A stretch of DNA of 36,392 bases from Lojkania enalia (Eukaryota > Ascomycota > Dothideomycetes > Pleosporales): contig ML986716.1 of NCBI GenBank assembly GCA_010094045.1, positions 1 through 36,392 of the forward strand. The letters are read 5' to 3'. How positions within the stretch are numbered: the first letter of the stretch is position 1; every line of letters starts with the position of its first letter. The position numbers and the translations under genes were made by a program. The notes under the pieces were generated by a model. The model was not told the DNA's origin. It saw only the letters and a program-made list of their open reading frames with translations, and ran no database searches. This document shows positions 19,857-31,550 of this stretch, piece after piece.

Positions 19857-22169
19857 ATTCTACTTAATAACCTATTATTCTAGCCTTTTAGTAAAACTCC
19901 TTTAGCTTTATAATATAGTTAGTTAGGTTTTATACTAGTTTCTATAAACTTTTCTTCTATAAGTATCTTTCTTATTTTACTAGATACTTCTACTAATATT
20001 TAAACTACTTTCTTACTTATATATATTCTACTTTATATTTCTATTCTAGTTCTATATTAATAGTTTTATATAGTAGTATATTATCTAATACTAGTTCTAG
20101 TTTTAACTTATAAAATACTAGGTATATTTTTATATTATTTAGTAGCTTTAGTTTAAAATTTATTAGTCTAATCTATTCTTTAATTAAGAATAGTTCTATC
20201 CTTTTATAATTTAACTTTTTTATAGGTCTCTTAGTTTTTAAGTTTTTTATTATTAGGAAAACTTTACCTCTCTTTTTAACAGTTAGTTTTATAATTCTTA
20301 ATTTATTAGCCTATTCTACTATTCTAAAGTTTTTTACCTAAATCTTTTCCTTAAACTGATTATAGATTTCCTTTATTTCCTTAACTTTCTAGTCTACTAG
20401 TAGAACTAGAGATTCTTTCTTATTCTATTTCTAATATATAATAGTTTTCCGTCTATGGTTAGCTTTAAAGAATATAGTCCCTATAATACTCTAGGTTATT
20501 CTATTATAGGCTATTTATATTATAGGTAATAGTTTAACCTAATTATCTTATTATTTATTAATATATATTTTTAAATATATTTCTAGATTCTAGTTAACTT
20601 ATTCTATTTAACTATCTATCTATAGGTAGAAACTAGTTAATATCTATTATTAGATTCCTATCTTTTCTATTTATTCTTACTAGTATTTAGATATAAACAA
20701 TTTATCTCTATCTAAAGTAATATACTTTAGAACTCTATACTCTATAAATACTATATATAATAATTTATACGCTAGTTTAAATACTATTTTTATTTTTAAT
20801 ACTAGTTTAAAGTATATATACTTTATTAGTTAATCTACTATATTTATAATTATATTATATTTCCTTTTTAATTCTAGTTCTATTAACTCTAGTAATTTAG
20901 TTATAAAGTTAATTATAATCTACTCTTATAGTCTTTTAGGTACTTTTAATAGTTATAAGAATTTATAAAACTTATATTTTATAGTTTTATTCTTTCTATA
21001 TTCTAAATATTTATAGAGTATATTTTATACTTCTTTTCTTATATTAGTAAGAGTAAAGCTCTTTCTTAACCTTTATTCTATTTCTACTACTCCTAAATAT
21101 CTCTATTCTAGCAATTTATATAATTCTTTTATTATCTACTATTATATATATAGATATATATATAGTTGTTTTAAGTTGTATTTTTAATTACTTTTACTTC
21201 TTTACTACTTATTAAATATTACTCTACTATCTATATATCTTTTAACTTTTACTATTAAGTTTATTCTAGCATAGTTAGTTTTATAATTTAGGCAACTTAT
21301 AGGTAGTTATATATAAAAGATCTATCTAATTTCTATTTTAGGATTATATTTCTTTTATATCTTTTCTTAGTTATATAGTTAGCTTTATAACTTAGTATAT
21401 CTATAGCTATATTTTCTAACCCTTTCCGGTATATTATCTTAAAGTTATAGTCTACTAGTTATTCTACCTATTATATTTATCTTTCTATAAGTTCTTTTAT
21501 TATTATAAAATATATAAGGTTTTTATAGTCTATTTAGACTTTAAATAGGTATTTAGTTTTTATTAAGTATATTTACTATTCTCTTAATACTTTAACTATT
21601 ACTAATAGTTTCTTATCGTATATATTATAGTTGAGTTCTTCTAGTTTTATTTTTCTTAAAAAGTAGGCTCGTAGCCTCTACTTTCTATCTTCGTCTTACT
21701 AATTTAAGTAAGCGTCTATTACTTTATCTAAAGCATTAGTTTCTATTTAGAATTACTTCTCTAGATCTAATATTTTTAATATTAATACTAAGATAAAGTA
21801 CGCTTTTAGTTCTTTAAAAGCTTTTTACTATATTTCTTACTACTAGAACCCTTTTTCTTTCTTAGTAATCTCTATTAAGGGTACTACTACTCTAGAATAC
21901 CTACTTATAAATTTTCTATAGAAATTCGCGAAGTTTAAAAAGAATTAGACTTATTTAACTAAGATAGATACTAACTATTCTAGTATTACTTTAACCTTTT
22001 CTTATTCTATTTTAATACTATCTCTAGATATCTAAGATTCTAGAAACTCTATTTCTATTTTATAAAACTTATATTTTTCTAGAGCTATAAGTAACTTATA
22101 CTCTTATAGTTTCGCTAATACTTTTCTAATATATTCCTTATACTCTCTTAGTAATCTATTTATATAGAC
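19853..22169 (-). pseudogene. E2 pol, second part: end of RT, RNase H, integrase, chromodomain
   Basis: Minus-strand reading resumes at 22169 directly after the point where D was inserted. It holds the RT thumb, RNase H (about 21800-21400), integrase zinc and core region (about 21150-20450) and the chromodomain (about 20040-19880). Each aligns with E1 6449-8766. Stops are frequent and RIP-like. The C-terminus meets the end of the antisense frame. Confidence 0.85.
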
Positions 22170-22171
22170 TA
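22170..22171. repeat. TA target duplication of transposon D, left
   Basis: TA precedes the D terminus ATATAATCT (ACGTAAT-like before RIP) and recurs at 25875-25876. Confidence 0.8.
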
Positions 22172-22220
22172 ATATAATCTACTATTAAGTAGTTAAAACT
22201 ATCGAGCGGTTAATAGCCTA
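22172..22220 (-). repeat. Left terminal inverted repeat of D
   Basis: Two related units with a 17-bp period (CTATTAAGTAGTT and CTATCGAGCGGTT) match the inverse of 25826-25874, almost entirely by transitions. Confidence 0.75.
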
Positions 22221-22288
22221 CCCAATTTTAATTTTAAAGTAGGATATCTCTATAACTATTAAAATAATTAATTATATAGTAATATCTA

Positions 22289-22290
22289 TA
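22289..22290. repeat. TA target duplication of transposon A, left
   Basis: TA precedes ATATATTCTA and recurs after GAATATAT at 24140-24141. Confidence 0.82.
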
Positions 22291-22360
22291 ATATATTCTA
22301 CTATCGAAGCAGCTAAACTATCGAAGCGGCTACTTTTTCTTAGTATTACAAATACTATGT
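22291..22360 (+). repeat. Left terminal inverted repeat of A
   Basis: It contains CTATCGAAGCAGCTAAA and then CTATCGAAGCGG with a 17-bp period, followed by CTTTTTCTTAG. The inverse is at 24070-24139. The paired units are probable transposase binding sites. Confidence 0.88.
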
Positions 22361-22399
22361 ACGAACTATAATAAATCCATAACACGACCTTCTATTAAT

Positions 22400-23984
22400 T
22401 TAATAAGAAGGTAGAATTGAGCTTGCCTTACAGGCGTATAAATTAGGCCAGTTTAAGAGCGTGTAACGCGCTACTATAGCTTTTAATATATAATATTAAC
22501 AACTCTCTACTCGACTTTACGGAATCGCGTTTCGCCCTTATATACAACTAAATTATTAGAAGCTTATAGTAACCGAAGAATAAACAATCGTATAATATAT
22601 TCTTAACCTTAATTTATAAGGATTTACGCCCCGGCTATATAAGGTAGTAGATATAGTAGATAAACTATTGGGCGTACGTAGTAGAATACTTATAAAAAAG
22701 AATTAGCCTAAATAATTTATAGCGTGTATAGACAAGTTTAAAATAGCCTTTAATCAAGTAAAGGATTGTTAAAGAATAAAATAAGAGAATCTAGAGGTTA
22801 TTAACGTGTGGTTTAAGCTCGTATAGGATATAATTGCGAAATATAGTATATATAATAATAATATCTATAACTTTAATAAGACAGGCTTTTAGATAAATAT
22901 TATTAGTATTATAAAAGTTGTTATAGGTTTAGAATATTATATAAGGTCTACTCTTATATAGCTAGACGATCGTAAGTAGGTTACAATTATCTAGAGTATC
23001 TACGCTACTATATACGCGACCCTACTATTTATTATCTATAAAAGACGCGTCTATATCTCTATATAGTATAAAGAAATAGGTATACCGTACAATTAGAAAA
23101 TTTTAGTTTCTAAGAACGGCTGGACAAATAATATACTTAGTCTTAAGTAGCTAAAGTACTTTAATAAGTATATAAAGATACGTTAGATAGAGTCGTATAA
23201 GCTACTTATTTTAGACGGCTATAAAAGCTACCTTAACTAGAAATTTAAAGATTACTACCTTATATAAAAGATCCTAACACTTTATATACCTTCTTATTTA
23301 TTATATATACTTCAGCCTTTTAATATAGTTTACTTCTTACTATTAAAGCTAAAGTACTTATAGCGTATATAAAACTTAGCGCGCCGACGCGTCTACTATA
23401 TTAATAAAGAAGGCTTCCTTCCAGCTTTTAAGGACGCGTTTTTTAATATATTTACGTATGAGAACTTTTAAAAAGCTTTTAAAGTAATAGGAATTATTCT
23501 TCTAAACGCGTAGATTATATTAAATTACCTTAACGTATAACTACGTACTCTACTAGAACTACTTCTATAAGAAGACTTCTAGTAGTCTAAAACTCTAAGT
23601 AATACGTATAAATTTGGGTTATAATTAATACTTGTACGAAAGTCCTTTATACGATTACTAAAAGAGGTATAAGAAGGATTCTTACAGCTTATAAAAGGTG
23701 CTGAGTTAATACTATATTAGAATACGCTTCTTTAAGCTTATAACTCTAAGCTTAAAAGGTAATTAGAAGAAGTAACTAAGTATAAAACGCGTAAAAGAAA
23801 GTATATTTAGTATAGTAGTATAGTATTATATAGCAAGGGATCTTTATATATAGCTGCTAAAGTATCTATAAACTCTCAGCCCTTTAAGAAAACTCGTAGT
23901 ACTAATACTTAAGAAAGGGTTTAACCAGCTTAACGCTACTATAGTAACTATAGTAAAACTAGACATAACGCTTATACGTGCTAA
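22400..23984 (+). pseudogene. A transposase (CENP-B-like HTH, DDE domain, C-terminal zinc knuckle), RIP-broken
   Basis: About 528 codons, usual for this family. The N-terminal piece IELALQAYKLGQFKS begins near 22410; the true ATG is lost. A helix-turn-helix region near 22620-22680 contains GFTPRLYKVVDIVDKLL. In the DDE domain the first catalytic Asp is changed in IYNFNKTGF (about 22864-22890), while the second is kept in LLILDGYKS (about 23202-23228). Then follow ILTLYIPSYL and a long helical part. At 23940-23981 lies a CCHC zinc knuckle with two Cys now Tyr but His and the last Cys kept (SKTRHNAYTC). The frame stops at TAA 23982; the B copy has TGA there, so this is probably the true end. 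Several RIP-type stops lie before it. Confidence 0.87.
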
Positions 23985-24069
23985 AAGGATAGTAGGGAAA
24001 ATTCTAAATTAGATAAAAGTATATTATATATAGAATCTCTTATTAGTATTAAGTAAATTAACTTTTTAT

Positions 24070-24139
24070 ATATAGTATTCGTTGTACTAAGAAAAAGTAG
24101 CCGCTTTAATAGTTTAGCCGCTTCGATAGTAGAATATAT
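24070..24139 (-). repeat. Right terminal inverted repeat of A
   Basis: It is the inverse of 22291-22360 with few differences. TA follows at 24140-24141, then D continues. Confidence 0.87.
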
Positions 24140-24179
24140 TATAATTCTTACTACTTAATATTTTAATTAGAGCTATTTT

Positions 24180-25760
24180 ATATATTTTAATATAGTAGTC
24201 TAGCTTCTAATAACATCTATAATATCTTAGTTAGTATTGTTAACTATAACTATTTAAGCCTTTTTATTCTATTTAATAGCCTTCTTATTATTACTTTACT
24301 AATTACAGCCTATCTAATATAGAGATAGTACTTACGCTTTTAATTACCTTATATTTATACTCCTTACGCTTTATAAGTATTATATTTACCGTCTAGAAAT
24401 CTCTATTCTCTATCTCTAAAAACGACTACCTATATATTATAGATATAATACTCTTTATAAGACTTATAAGAGCTTTAAATATTAATATTAGTAAGCTATC
24501 TTAATATCGTTCTACACGCTATTATATATATTATATCTAGTACTCTACTTCTAAACGATTATATAGTGTTTATAACTACTATTTAATAGGTTCTAGAAGT
24601 AGTAGTATTAAGGTTTATAAAGCTTAGATATCGAGCTTTAAAATAATACAATCTAGATTAAATAGAACTAATCTAGACCCTCTAAAGCCTCCAACTATAT
24701 TTTTATTAGTAATAGTATTATTAAAGGCCGCTTTAAATATAGATAGAAAGTCTTCTTTAGTTATATAGTTAATACGGTACTAAATTAAGTTTTTAATCTT
24801 CTTACTATATACACGCTTTAATAGACTAAAACAGCCTATATTAAATAGCTGTAGAAGATAAGATAAGTATAGAGGTATATAAAGTATAATAATATTATAT
24901 TCTTTATAATAATTATAAAATTCGATAGAATTATAGCTATTATAGCCGTCTATAATAAGTAGTTAGTAGGCGCTAGTAGTACTAGCTTTAGTATATTTGT
25001 TAAAGTACTTAAGCTACTTAAATTTATATTTAATAGACGTTTAGCTCTTTTTACTAATAGATAAAACCTACTAAAGCTTATATATAATTAACTAGTACTA
25101 GGTATCGTATTATTACGCGCTCTTAAGGATAATAAATAGTAGAACTAGCTAGTTATATATATTTACTACTATAATTACTATTATCTATTTAGTATTACTA
25201 GACTAGATAGATTTAGGTATTTATCGCCTCTTAATACTAGTAATAACTATTCTTAAGCTAATTTTACCTATTTAGAAGCTAGTCTTATCGAAATTATATA
25301 TATCTTTATTAAAGATACTATACTTAGCCTTAGTATTATATATAAGGCGGAACTAGCCTTAAATAATCTTAAGATCTTCGTTTAGAGCTCTTTAGTAGTT
25401 ATATCGTCGATTAACGTGTAATTTAAGCTCTAAAACGTATAAGATAAAGCGATTAGGCTAATTTTTACTAATAGGTCGCTGACTGCGATTAAAGAGTAGT
25501 TTATTAGCTATATCTTATAATATATCGAGATTAAGCTAAAACCCACACGTATCTATATCAAGTATATAGTCTATAATCGACCTCTCCTCCAGCTCTATAA
25601 GATTCTTTAAATTAGGGGTGCAATCGGCTCTATAAGGTCTCCTATTACAGCATTTTCTTAGGGTGGTATAGCTAACTTTAAACGCCTATACTGTAGTTAG
25701 ATTCAACTTAAATTAACCTTGTTTAAAAGCTTTATTTACTATAGTTATATTAGCTTTAGA
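24180..25760 (-). pseudogene. D transposase (HTH and DDE), RIP-broken
   Basis: On the minus strand, helix-turn-helix-like pieces appear near 25530-25480 (IIDYILDIDTCGF). The first catalytic Asp is kept in IYNFDKTSF near 25303-25277. The second is kept in LLIIDGYNSYNS near 24966-24931, followed by IILLYIPLYLSYLLQ. The fold and order are those of pogo/Fot1 transposases and closest in motif form to C (NSYNS after the second Asp). A is inserted downstream of the coding part or at its very end. Stops are frequent. Exact start and end are not determined. Confidence 0.8.
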
Positions 25761-25819
25761 TAAGCGTATTCTATTATATAGTTGTAGATATATTACGAAA
25801 ATTAATAGGGTAGTAGATA

Positions 25820-25874
25820 TTTTAGTAGGTTACTAACCGCTTAGTAGTTTTAACCGCTTAGTAGTAAATTACGT
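25820..25874 (+). repeat. Right terminal inverted repeat of D
   Basis: Read on the minus strand it begins ACGTAATTTACTACTAAGCGG and repeats CTACTAAGCGGTT after 17 bp. TA follows at 25875-25876. Confidence 0.8.
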
Positions 25875-25876
25875 TA

Positions 25877-26977
25877 GAATATTATCTAAATATACTATTA
25901 TAAATATATTTAAGTATTTCTTTAATATATTATTTATAACTGTTTAGAAGGTTACTAGTATATTATAAGTCTAAATAGTATTACTAGATATTTAAAAAGA
26001 CCTTCTCTTATCTTAAATACTATTTTCTATTTATAGCCCTCCTTTATCTAAATTTAGTGGTATTCTTCTCTTATATTAAACTTTATAAACTACTTAGCTC
26101 CTTATAATTAACTTATAAGTTCTATTATCCTAAATAATAGATATCTATTTTTTTTAGTTATATTATTTAATTATCTATAGTTTATATATAATTTTAATTT
26201 ATTATTTTTTTTAAGTATAAATAGTATTAGTAATACTATTTTACTCTAGTTTAGTTATATATACCCCCTTACTAAATTCTTTTAGATATACTTTTTAAGT
26301 TCTTCTTTTTATTCTTAGTTTAAATTATATATTAGATTAGATTTTAATTTCTTTTTATTTTTAATAATAATCTTATAATTATATTCTTTATATTTAGGTA
26401 ATCCTCTATTTTCTACTTCTTTATATAGCCCTATAAATTTACTATAATCCTCTTAGATTTTTTAAAATATATTTTTATTCTATAGTTCTTTATATACTTT
26501 TTAAACTATAATAATATCTAGAATCTATTTTATCTTCTTAAGATATTTAACTATTATAGCTACTAATACTCTCTATATTAATTATAGACCTAAGGGATAC
26601 TTTATCTTATACTATTCTACTACCCATTCTATTTTAGAGTAGCTCTATAACCTATAAACTATTTTTTACTACTAATCTACTCTAGAATTATATTTAGCTA
26701 GCTAGTCTATATCTAGTAATATATTAAATTTTCCTAGGTTTATAATATTAATATTCTTTATATTAGTATATCCTATAATATTAAATACTTACTTCTTAGT
26801 TTCTATTAGTATAACTCCTCTACTATAGTCTATTAGCTTGTTATCTACTAGATATATTATATAAAGTACTACTTTTTTCCTCTACTTTATATTATTCTTA
26901 TAAATCTATTATACTAATATAAATGTATTTAAAACTCTACTATTAAATAGAACTCTAAACTTCCTTCTATTAAACTC
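25877..26977 (-). pseudogene. E2 pol, first part: protease and RT up to the catalytic box
   Basis: The minus-strand reading starts near 26977. The protease triad region is at about 26944-26936, where the Asp codon is AAT as in E1. RT runs from about 26300 to 25877, ending inside the YLDN-ILVY catalytic box, where D is inserted after a TA. Reading continues at 22169. The gag end overlaps the pol start in the same way as in E1. Confidence 0.85.
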
Positions 26978-28112
26978 TATTTAGAGTATTATATATAAAA
27001 GTACTATACTAGTAACCCTTTTAATAGCTTTTCTACCCAGTTTCTTAGCGTAGCTATTGCCTTAGGAGCTACTTAGTTTTTTAACTAAGATAAGAAGAAC
27101 TCTACCTTTTCCTTCTCTCTCTTATATAATAGATATCTATCTATATTATATCTTATCTATAGTTCCTAGATATAAACGGCTTTTATCTATTTACTATATA
27201 TTTTATATTTCTATCTTAAGAAATACTATTACTATTTAATTAGTTAGTAATTTTCGTCTAATTTTTACTATTTAAATACTCTAAACGTATTTTAATAGTA
27301 CTAGTATTTAACTATATATTATTTCTAGTTTAAAATTATATATTCTTCTAAATATATATTATCTTTAGAATATTCCTCCTCTTTAAATATACTTACTCCT
27401 ATTATCTTATAAGCTATAATATTAAGTCGTCCTCTAATATCTCTCTACATCTCTTTTACTTTTAAGACTAACTTTCTTAGCTCCTTAGCTTCTATAATAA
27501 TTTTACTAAGATGGTATAAATATTCTATTCTAAGGTAAATTAGACTTCTATAAATCTAATAGTACCTATTTTCTATATAATCTTCTATCTTATTTTAAGA
27601 TAGTAAGATTTTTAGTAATAATTACGTATCTATTTTTAGCTATACTTCTAGCTTTATCTTAATACTTTTATATATTAAGTAATTATTCTAGTAATAGCTA
27701 GCCTAATCTTTTTTATAGCTGTTCTTATAGGGTAGTATATATTTCCCTTTCTTACCTTTTACCTATTTTATAGGGTAGCCTTAGTATATCTTCTATATAT
27801 ACTCGAATATTTCTTTATCTATAATTTTCCCTACTAATTTTACTACGGCTTTTAATATACTCTAGCTGTCTCGGAACGTTACTTCTTTAAACGGTATATT
27901 CTAATATTTCTAGAGGTATAGTTTTATCTAATATATTTTATTATAGATTTAGTACTTCTTTTACTTTATTCTTTCTAAAATTAATATACTATCGAGCCTT
28001 AGTATACTTAGTAGATATTCCGTATATCTAATAACTACTACTACTCTTCTTAGCTGTAGCTAATAATTACTTTCTTCTTTTACTAAATAGTATATTCTAT
28101 ATCTATTATTTA
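26923..28112 (-). pseudogene. E2 gag, C-terminal part (after transposon B)
   Basis: It aligns with E1 4211-5400 in the gag frame. The C-terminal part is charged, with acidic and lysine-rich stretches, and no further domain is recognised. It overlaps the start of pol by about 50 nt in the -1 relation. Confidence 0.75.
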
Positions 28113-28114
28113 TA
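28113..28114. repeat. TA target duplication of transposon B, left
   Basis: TA precedes ACGTATTC and recurs after GAATACGT at 29964-29965. Confidence 0.85.
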
Positions 28115-28184
28115 ACGTATTCTACTATCGAAGCGGCTAAACTATTAAAGCGGCTACTTTTTCTTAACACAACGAATACTATAT
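28115..28184 (+). repeat. Left terminal inverted repeat of B
   Basis: It contains CTATCGAAGCGGCTAAA and CTATTAAAGCGG with a 17-bp period, then CTTTTTCTTA. The inverse is at 29894-29963. Confidence 0.87.
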
Positions 28185-28269
28185 ATAAAAAGTTAATTTA
28201 CTTAATACTAATAAAAGATTCTATATATAATATACTTTTATCTAATTTAAAATTTTCTCTACTATCCTT

Positions 28270-29854
28270 TCAGCACGTATAAGCGTTATATCCAGTCTTA
28301 CTATAGTTACTATAGTAGCGTTAAACTGGTTAAGCCCTTTCTTAAGTATTAGTACTACGAGTCTTCTTAAAGGGCTAAGAGCCTATAAATACTTCAGCAG
28401 CTATATATAAAGATCCCTCGCTATATAATACTATACTACTATACTAAATATACTTTCTTTTACGCGTTTTATACTTAGTTACTTCTTCTAATTATCTTTT
28501 AAGCTTAGAGTTGCGAGCTTAAAAAAGCGTATTCTAATATAGTATTAACTTAGCACCTTTTATAAGCTGTAAGAATTCTTCTTACACCTCTTTTAGTAAT
28601 TGTATAAAGAACTTTCGTATAAGTATTAATTATAACCTAAATTTATATATATTACTTAGAGTTTTAAACTACTAGGAGTCTTCTTATAGAAGTAGTTCTA
28701 GTAGGGTATATAGTTATATATTAAGGTAATTTAATATAACCTACGCGTTTAGAAGAATAATTCCTATTACTTTAAAGGCTTTTTAATAGTTCTTATATGT
28801 AAACACGTTAAAAAACGCGTTCTTAAAGGCTGGAAGAAAGCCTTCTTTATTAATATAGTAGACGTGTTAGCGCGCTAAGTGTTATATATACTATAAGTAC
28901 TTTAGCTTTAATAGTAAGAAGTAAATTATATTAAGAGGCTAAAGTATATATAATAAATAAGAAAGTATATAAAGTATTAGGATCTTTTATATAAGGTAGT
29001 AATTCTTAAATTCTTAGTTAAGGTAGCTTTTATAGCTGTCTAAAATAAGTAGCCTGTACGATTCTATCTAACGTATCTTTATATACTTATTAAAGTACTT
29101 TAGCTATTTAAGACTAAGCATATTATTTATCTAGCCGTTTTTAGAGACTGAAATTTTCCAATTATATAGTATATCTACTTCTTTATACTATATAGAAATA
29201 TAGACGCGTCTTTTATAAATAATAAATAGTAGAGTTACGTACGTAGTAGTATAGATACTTTAGATAACTATAACCTACTCGCGATTATCTAGCTATATAA
29301 AAGTAGACTTTATATAATATTCTAAACCTGTAACAACCTTTATAGTATTAATAATACCTATCTAAAAGCCTATCTTATTAAAGTTATAGATATTATTATT
29401 ATATATACTATATTCCGCAATTATATCCTATACGAGCTTAAACTACGTGTTAATAACCTCTAGATTCTCTTATTTTATTCTTTAGCAATCCTTTACTTAA
29501 TTAAAGGCTGTTTTAAGCTTATTTATACGCGCTATAAATCGTTTAAACTAATTCTTTTCTATAGATATTCTACTATATATACCTAATAGTTTATCTACTA
29601 TATCTACTATCTTATATAGCCGGGGCGCAAATCCTCGCAAATTAAGGTTAAGAATATATTATACAATTGTTTATTCTTTGGTTACTATAAGCTTCTAGTA
29701 ATTTAGTTATATATAAAAGCGAAACGCGATTCTGTAAAGTTAAGTAGAGAGTTGTTAATATTATATATTAAAAGCTATAGCAGCGCGTTACACGCTCTTA
29801 AACTAGCCTAATTTATACGCCTATAAGGTAAGCTTAATTCTACCTTCTTATTAA
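28270..29854 (-). pseudogene. B transposase, RIP-broken
   Basis: It has the same length and order as the A transposase on the minus strand: helix-turn-helix region, DDE domain with LLILDSYKS near 29055-29029, and a C-terminal zinc knuckle at about 28314-28273. The stop after the knuckle is TGA (28272-28270). RIP makes TAG and TAA, not TGA, from sense codons, so this TGA is probably the original stop of the family. Other stops inside the frame are TAG and TAA. The initiating ATG is not recognisable. Confidence 0.85.
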
Positions 29855-29893
29855 ATTAATAGAAGGTCGTATTATAGATTTATTATAGTTCGT

Positions 29894-29963
29894 ACGTAGT
29901 ATTTATAATACTAAGAAAAAGTGGCCGCTTCGATAGTTTGGCTGCTTTGATAGTAGAATACGT
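29894..29963 (-). repeat. Right terminal inverted repeat of B
   Basis: It is the inverse of 28115-28184, ending GAATACGT, and is followed by TA. Confidence 0.87.
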
Positions 29964-29965
29964 TA

Positions 29966-30945
29966 TAATATATCTAGTACTATATTAGTTATTAGTATCT
30001 ATTAGTAGGTTACGTAGTTATTATTTAAGCTTCCTTCTTATTTAGATATTCTTTTATATAGTACTCTTTTTATCTATATAGAAGATATGCTCCCTCTTTA
30101 AGCCTTTCTTTCTTAAGATTACTTATCCTTAATTATTAGTAGTTCTTTCCCTTATCTCTTTTAACTTTTCCAAGGACTATTAAATTACTATCTTATAATA
30201 CTATTTTATTCTCCTTCTTAGTTAGTATAAATATTTGTAGCTAAGATTGTTTTTCTATTTTCTACTTATATTAACAGTTGTTAATGCTAACTATTAATTC
30301 GATTATTTCTAATAACTCTATTAGCCTTTCTACTCTAGTTAGGTTGTTTTTAATCTTATCCTTAAGCCCTTTATAGAAGATTCCTACTAATATACTATTA
30401 TCCTATCCTAGTCTAACGTTAAGTTTCTAGAATTTTATAGTATAATCTATTACCCTCTTAGTCTAGGTTAGTCTTTATAACTTCTTTTATACTTTCTATT
30501 CTATATCTACTTCTCCGAAAACGTTTCGGATCTTATTCTTAAATTCTTCCTAGCTCTTAAAAAGTTCGTTTATAGATTCTCTAGTCTTCTTTATATTACC
30601 TCTATTTTCTAGCTAATCGACTATAAATAGTTTAGTTTATACTAGTAGTATTTCTTCTATATTTATTATAGTAGCTAAGATCTTATTCTTATCTAGAAAG
30701 AAGGTTGTACTATTAAACCTAAAGTATAGTTCTATTAATATAAGAAAGAGGTTAATATATTCTTTCTTACTATTAAACTTTCTTAGTAAAGCTATTTTAG
30801 CTTATACTTATTATATAGCTTTAGCTAGATCGGTTCTAGCTGCAGCTAGCTTATATTATATCTATATAATACAGGTCTCCTATTTCTATACTTTTTATAT
30901 TATAGTTTCTTCTAGAGCTTACAGCTTTTAAGTTATTATAACTTA
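29966..30945 (-). pseudogene. E2 gag, N-terminal part with zinc knuckle
   Basis: The minus-strand reading starts at about 30940 with ATA codons where E1 also has them. The gag domain follows as in E1. The zinc knuckle is at about 30087-30046, with the Cys and His codons reading Tyr, as in E1. The reading is cut at 29966 by transposon B and goes on at 28112. Confidence 0.8.
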
Positions 30946-31007
30946 ACTTTATAATATAGTAGATATCTTTAAATAGTTTCTATTCTCTTAATATTAAATA
31001 GTTATTA

Positions 31008-31545
31008 TATTACTAATCTATATACTACTAGTATATATAATAACTACTATTGCAGTTGTATATATACTAGAGCTTATTTACGTTAGGTTAGTTAGAGGTA
31101 GTAGCTTTAGTAAAGAGAGAATATTAGAATTGTTAGTTCTTCGAATATAATAAGTATATTTAGAAGTCTAATATAGTAATAAGATAAATCTATAAGAATA
31201 ACTATATAGGACTTAATCTACTAAGAAGATCTTCTATTTTATATAGTTAGGTCTAAGACTGCTAAGCCTAGTTTATTAGGTCTATTAGATCTATTAGATT
31301 TATTCTACTATATCTAATACTTCTACTATTATTATATATATAGATTATGCTATACCTTATTATCTAGCTAATTATCTTCCTAGTTTCTATAGTTCTACTA
31401 CTTACTATCTAATAATTGGTCCTTAATATACTTCTACCTATTATTACCTTATTAGTCCTCGTCTAAGTCGACCTATATAGTAGCTAATATTAGATTAAGC
31501 CCTAACTATAGAAGTAGTACCTCTTAACATTCTATATTTATAATA
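31008..31545 (-). repeat. E2 5' LTR (538 bp)
   Basis: It is equal in length to 18523-19060 and aligned throughout. It ends at 31545 with TATTTATAATA on the plus strand and is followed by ATAAG at 31546-31550. Confidence 0.92.
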
Positions 31546-31550
31546 ATAAG
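31546..31550. repeat. Target site duplication of E2, right copy
   Basis: ATAAG matches 18518-18522. Confidence 0.9.

Larger units (their letters stand above)
22291..24139 (+). mobile_element. A: pogo/Fot1-type DNA transposon (1849 bp), inserted in D
   Basis: A has exactly the same length as B (28115-29963), inverted terminal repeats of about 70 bp, TA duplications and one transposase on the plus strand. A and B belong to one family and are very similar in reverse orientation. A sits within D, which sits within E2, which sits within Z: four layers. Confidence 0.92.
22172..25874 (-). mobile_element. D: pogo/Fot1-type DNA transposon, interrupted by transposon A
   Basis: D is 3703 bp including A, so about 1.85 kb on its own, with TA duplications. 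The left end (22172-22290) and the right end (about 25820-25874) are inverted copies: a unit CTACTAAGCGGTTAAAA followed by CTACTAAGCGG, with transitions in the left copy. The transposase is on the minus strand. D is inserted inside the RT catalytic region of E2. Transposon A lies 119 bp from its left end. Confidence 0.85.
28115..29963 (-). mobile_element. B: pogo/Fot1-type DNA transposon (1849 bp), inserted in gag of E2
   Basis: B is the second copy of the A family with equal length, TA duplications and inverted repeats beginning ACGTATTCTACTATCG at both ends. This copy keeps the CpG at its termini, which shows the original sequence behind the ATATATTC ends of A. It lies just downstream of the zinc knuckle in E2 gag, at the position equal to E1 4210. 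Confidence 0.92.
18523..31545 (-). mobile_element. E2: Ty3/gypsy chromovirus of the E1 family, split by D(+A) and B
   Basis: E2 is a complete element on the minus strand with two 538-bp LTRs and the target duplication ATAAG. It spans 13,023 bp, but after removing transposon D (with A inside) and transposon B, each with one TA, about 7467 bp remain, against 7476 bp for E1. Its order and reading frames match E1, including the antisense frame before the 3' LTR. It is inserted in pol of Z. Differences from E1 are mostly transitions plus a few small indels. Confidence 0.92.

Noticed and set aside
22280..22345. A 43-bp terminal repeat beginning CTATCGAAG as the true end of A
   Set aside because: The match between both ends continues outward for 10 bp (TATTCTA and more) in A and in B, to ACGTATTC flanked by TA. 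The outer border is therefore used.
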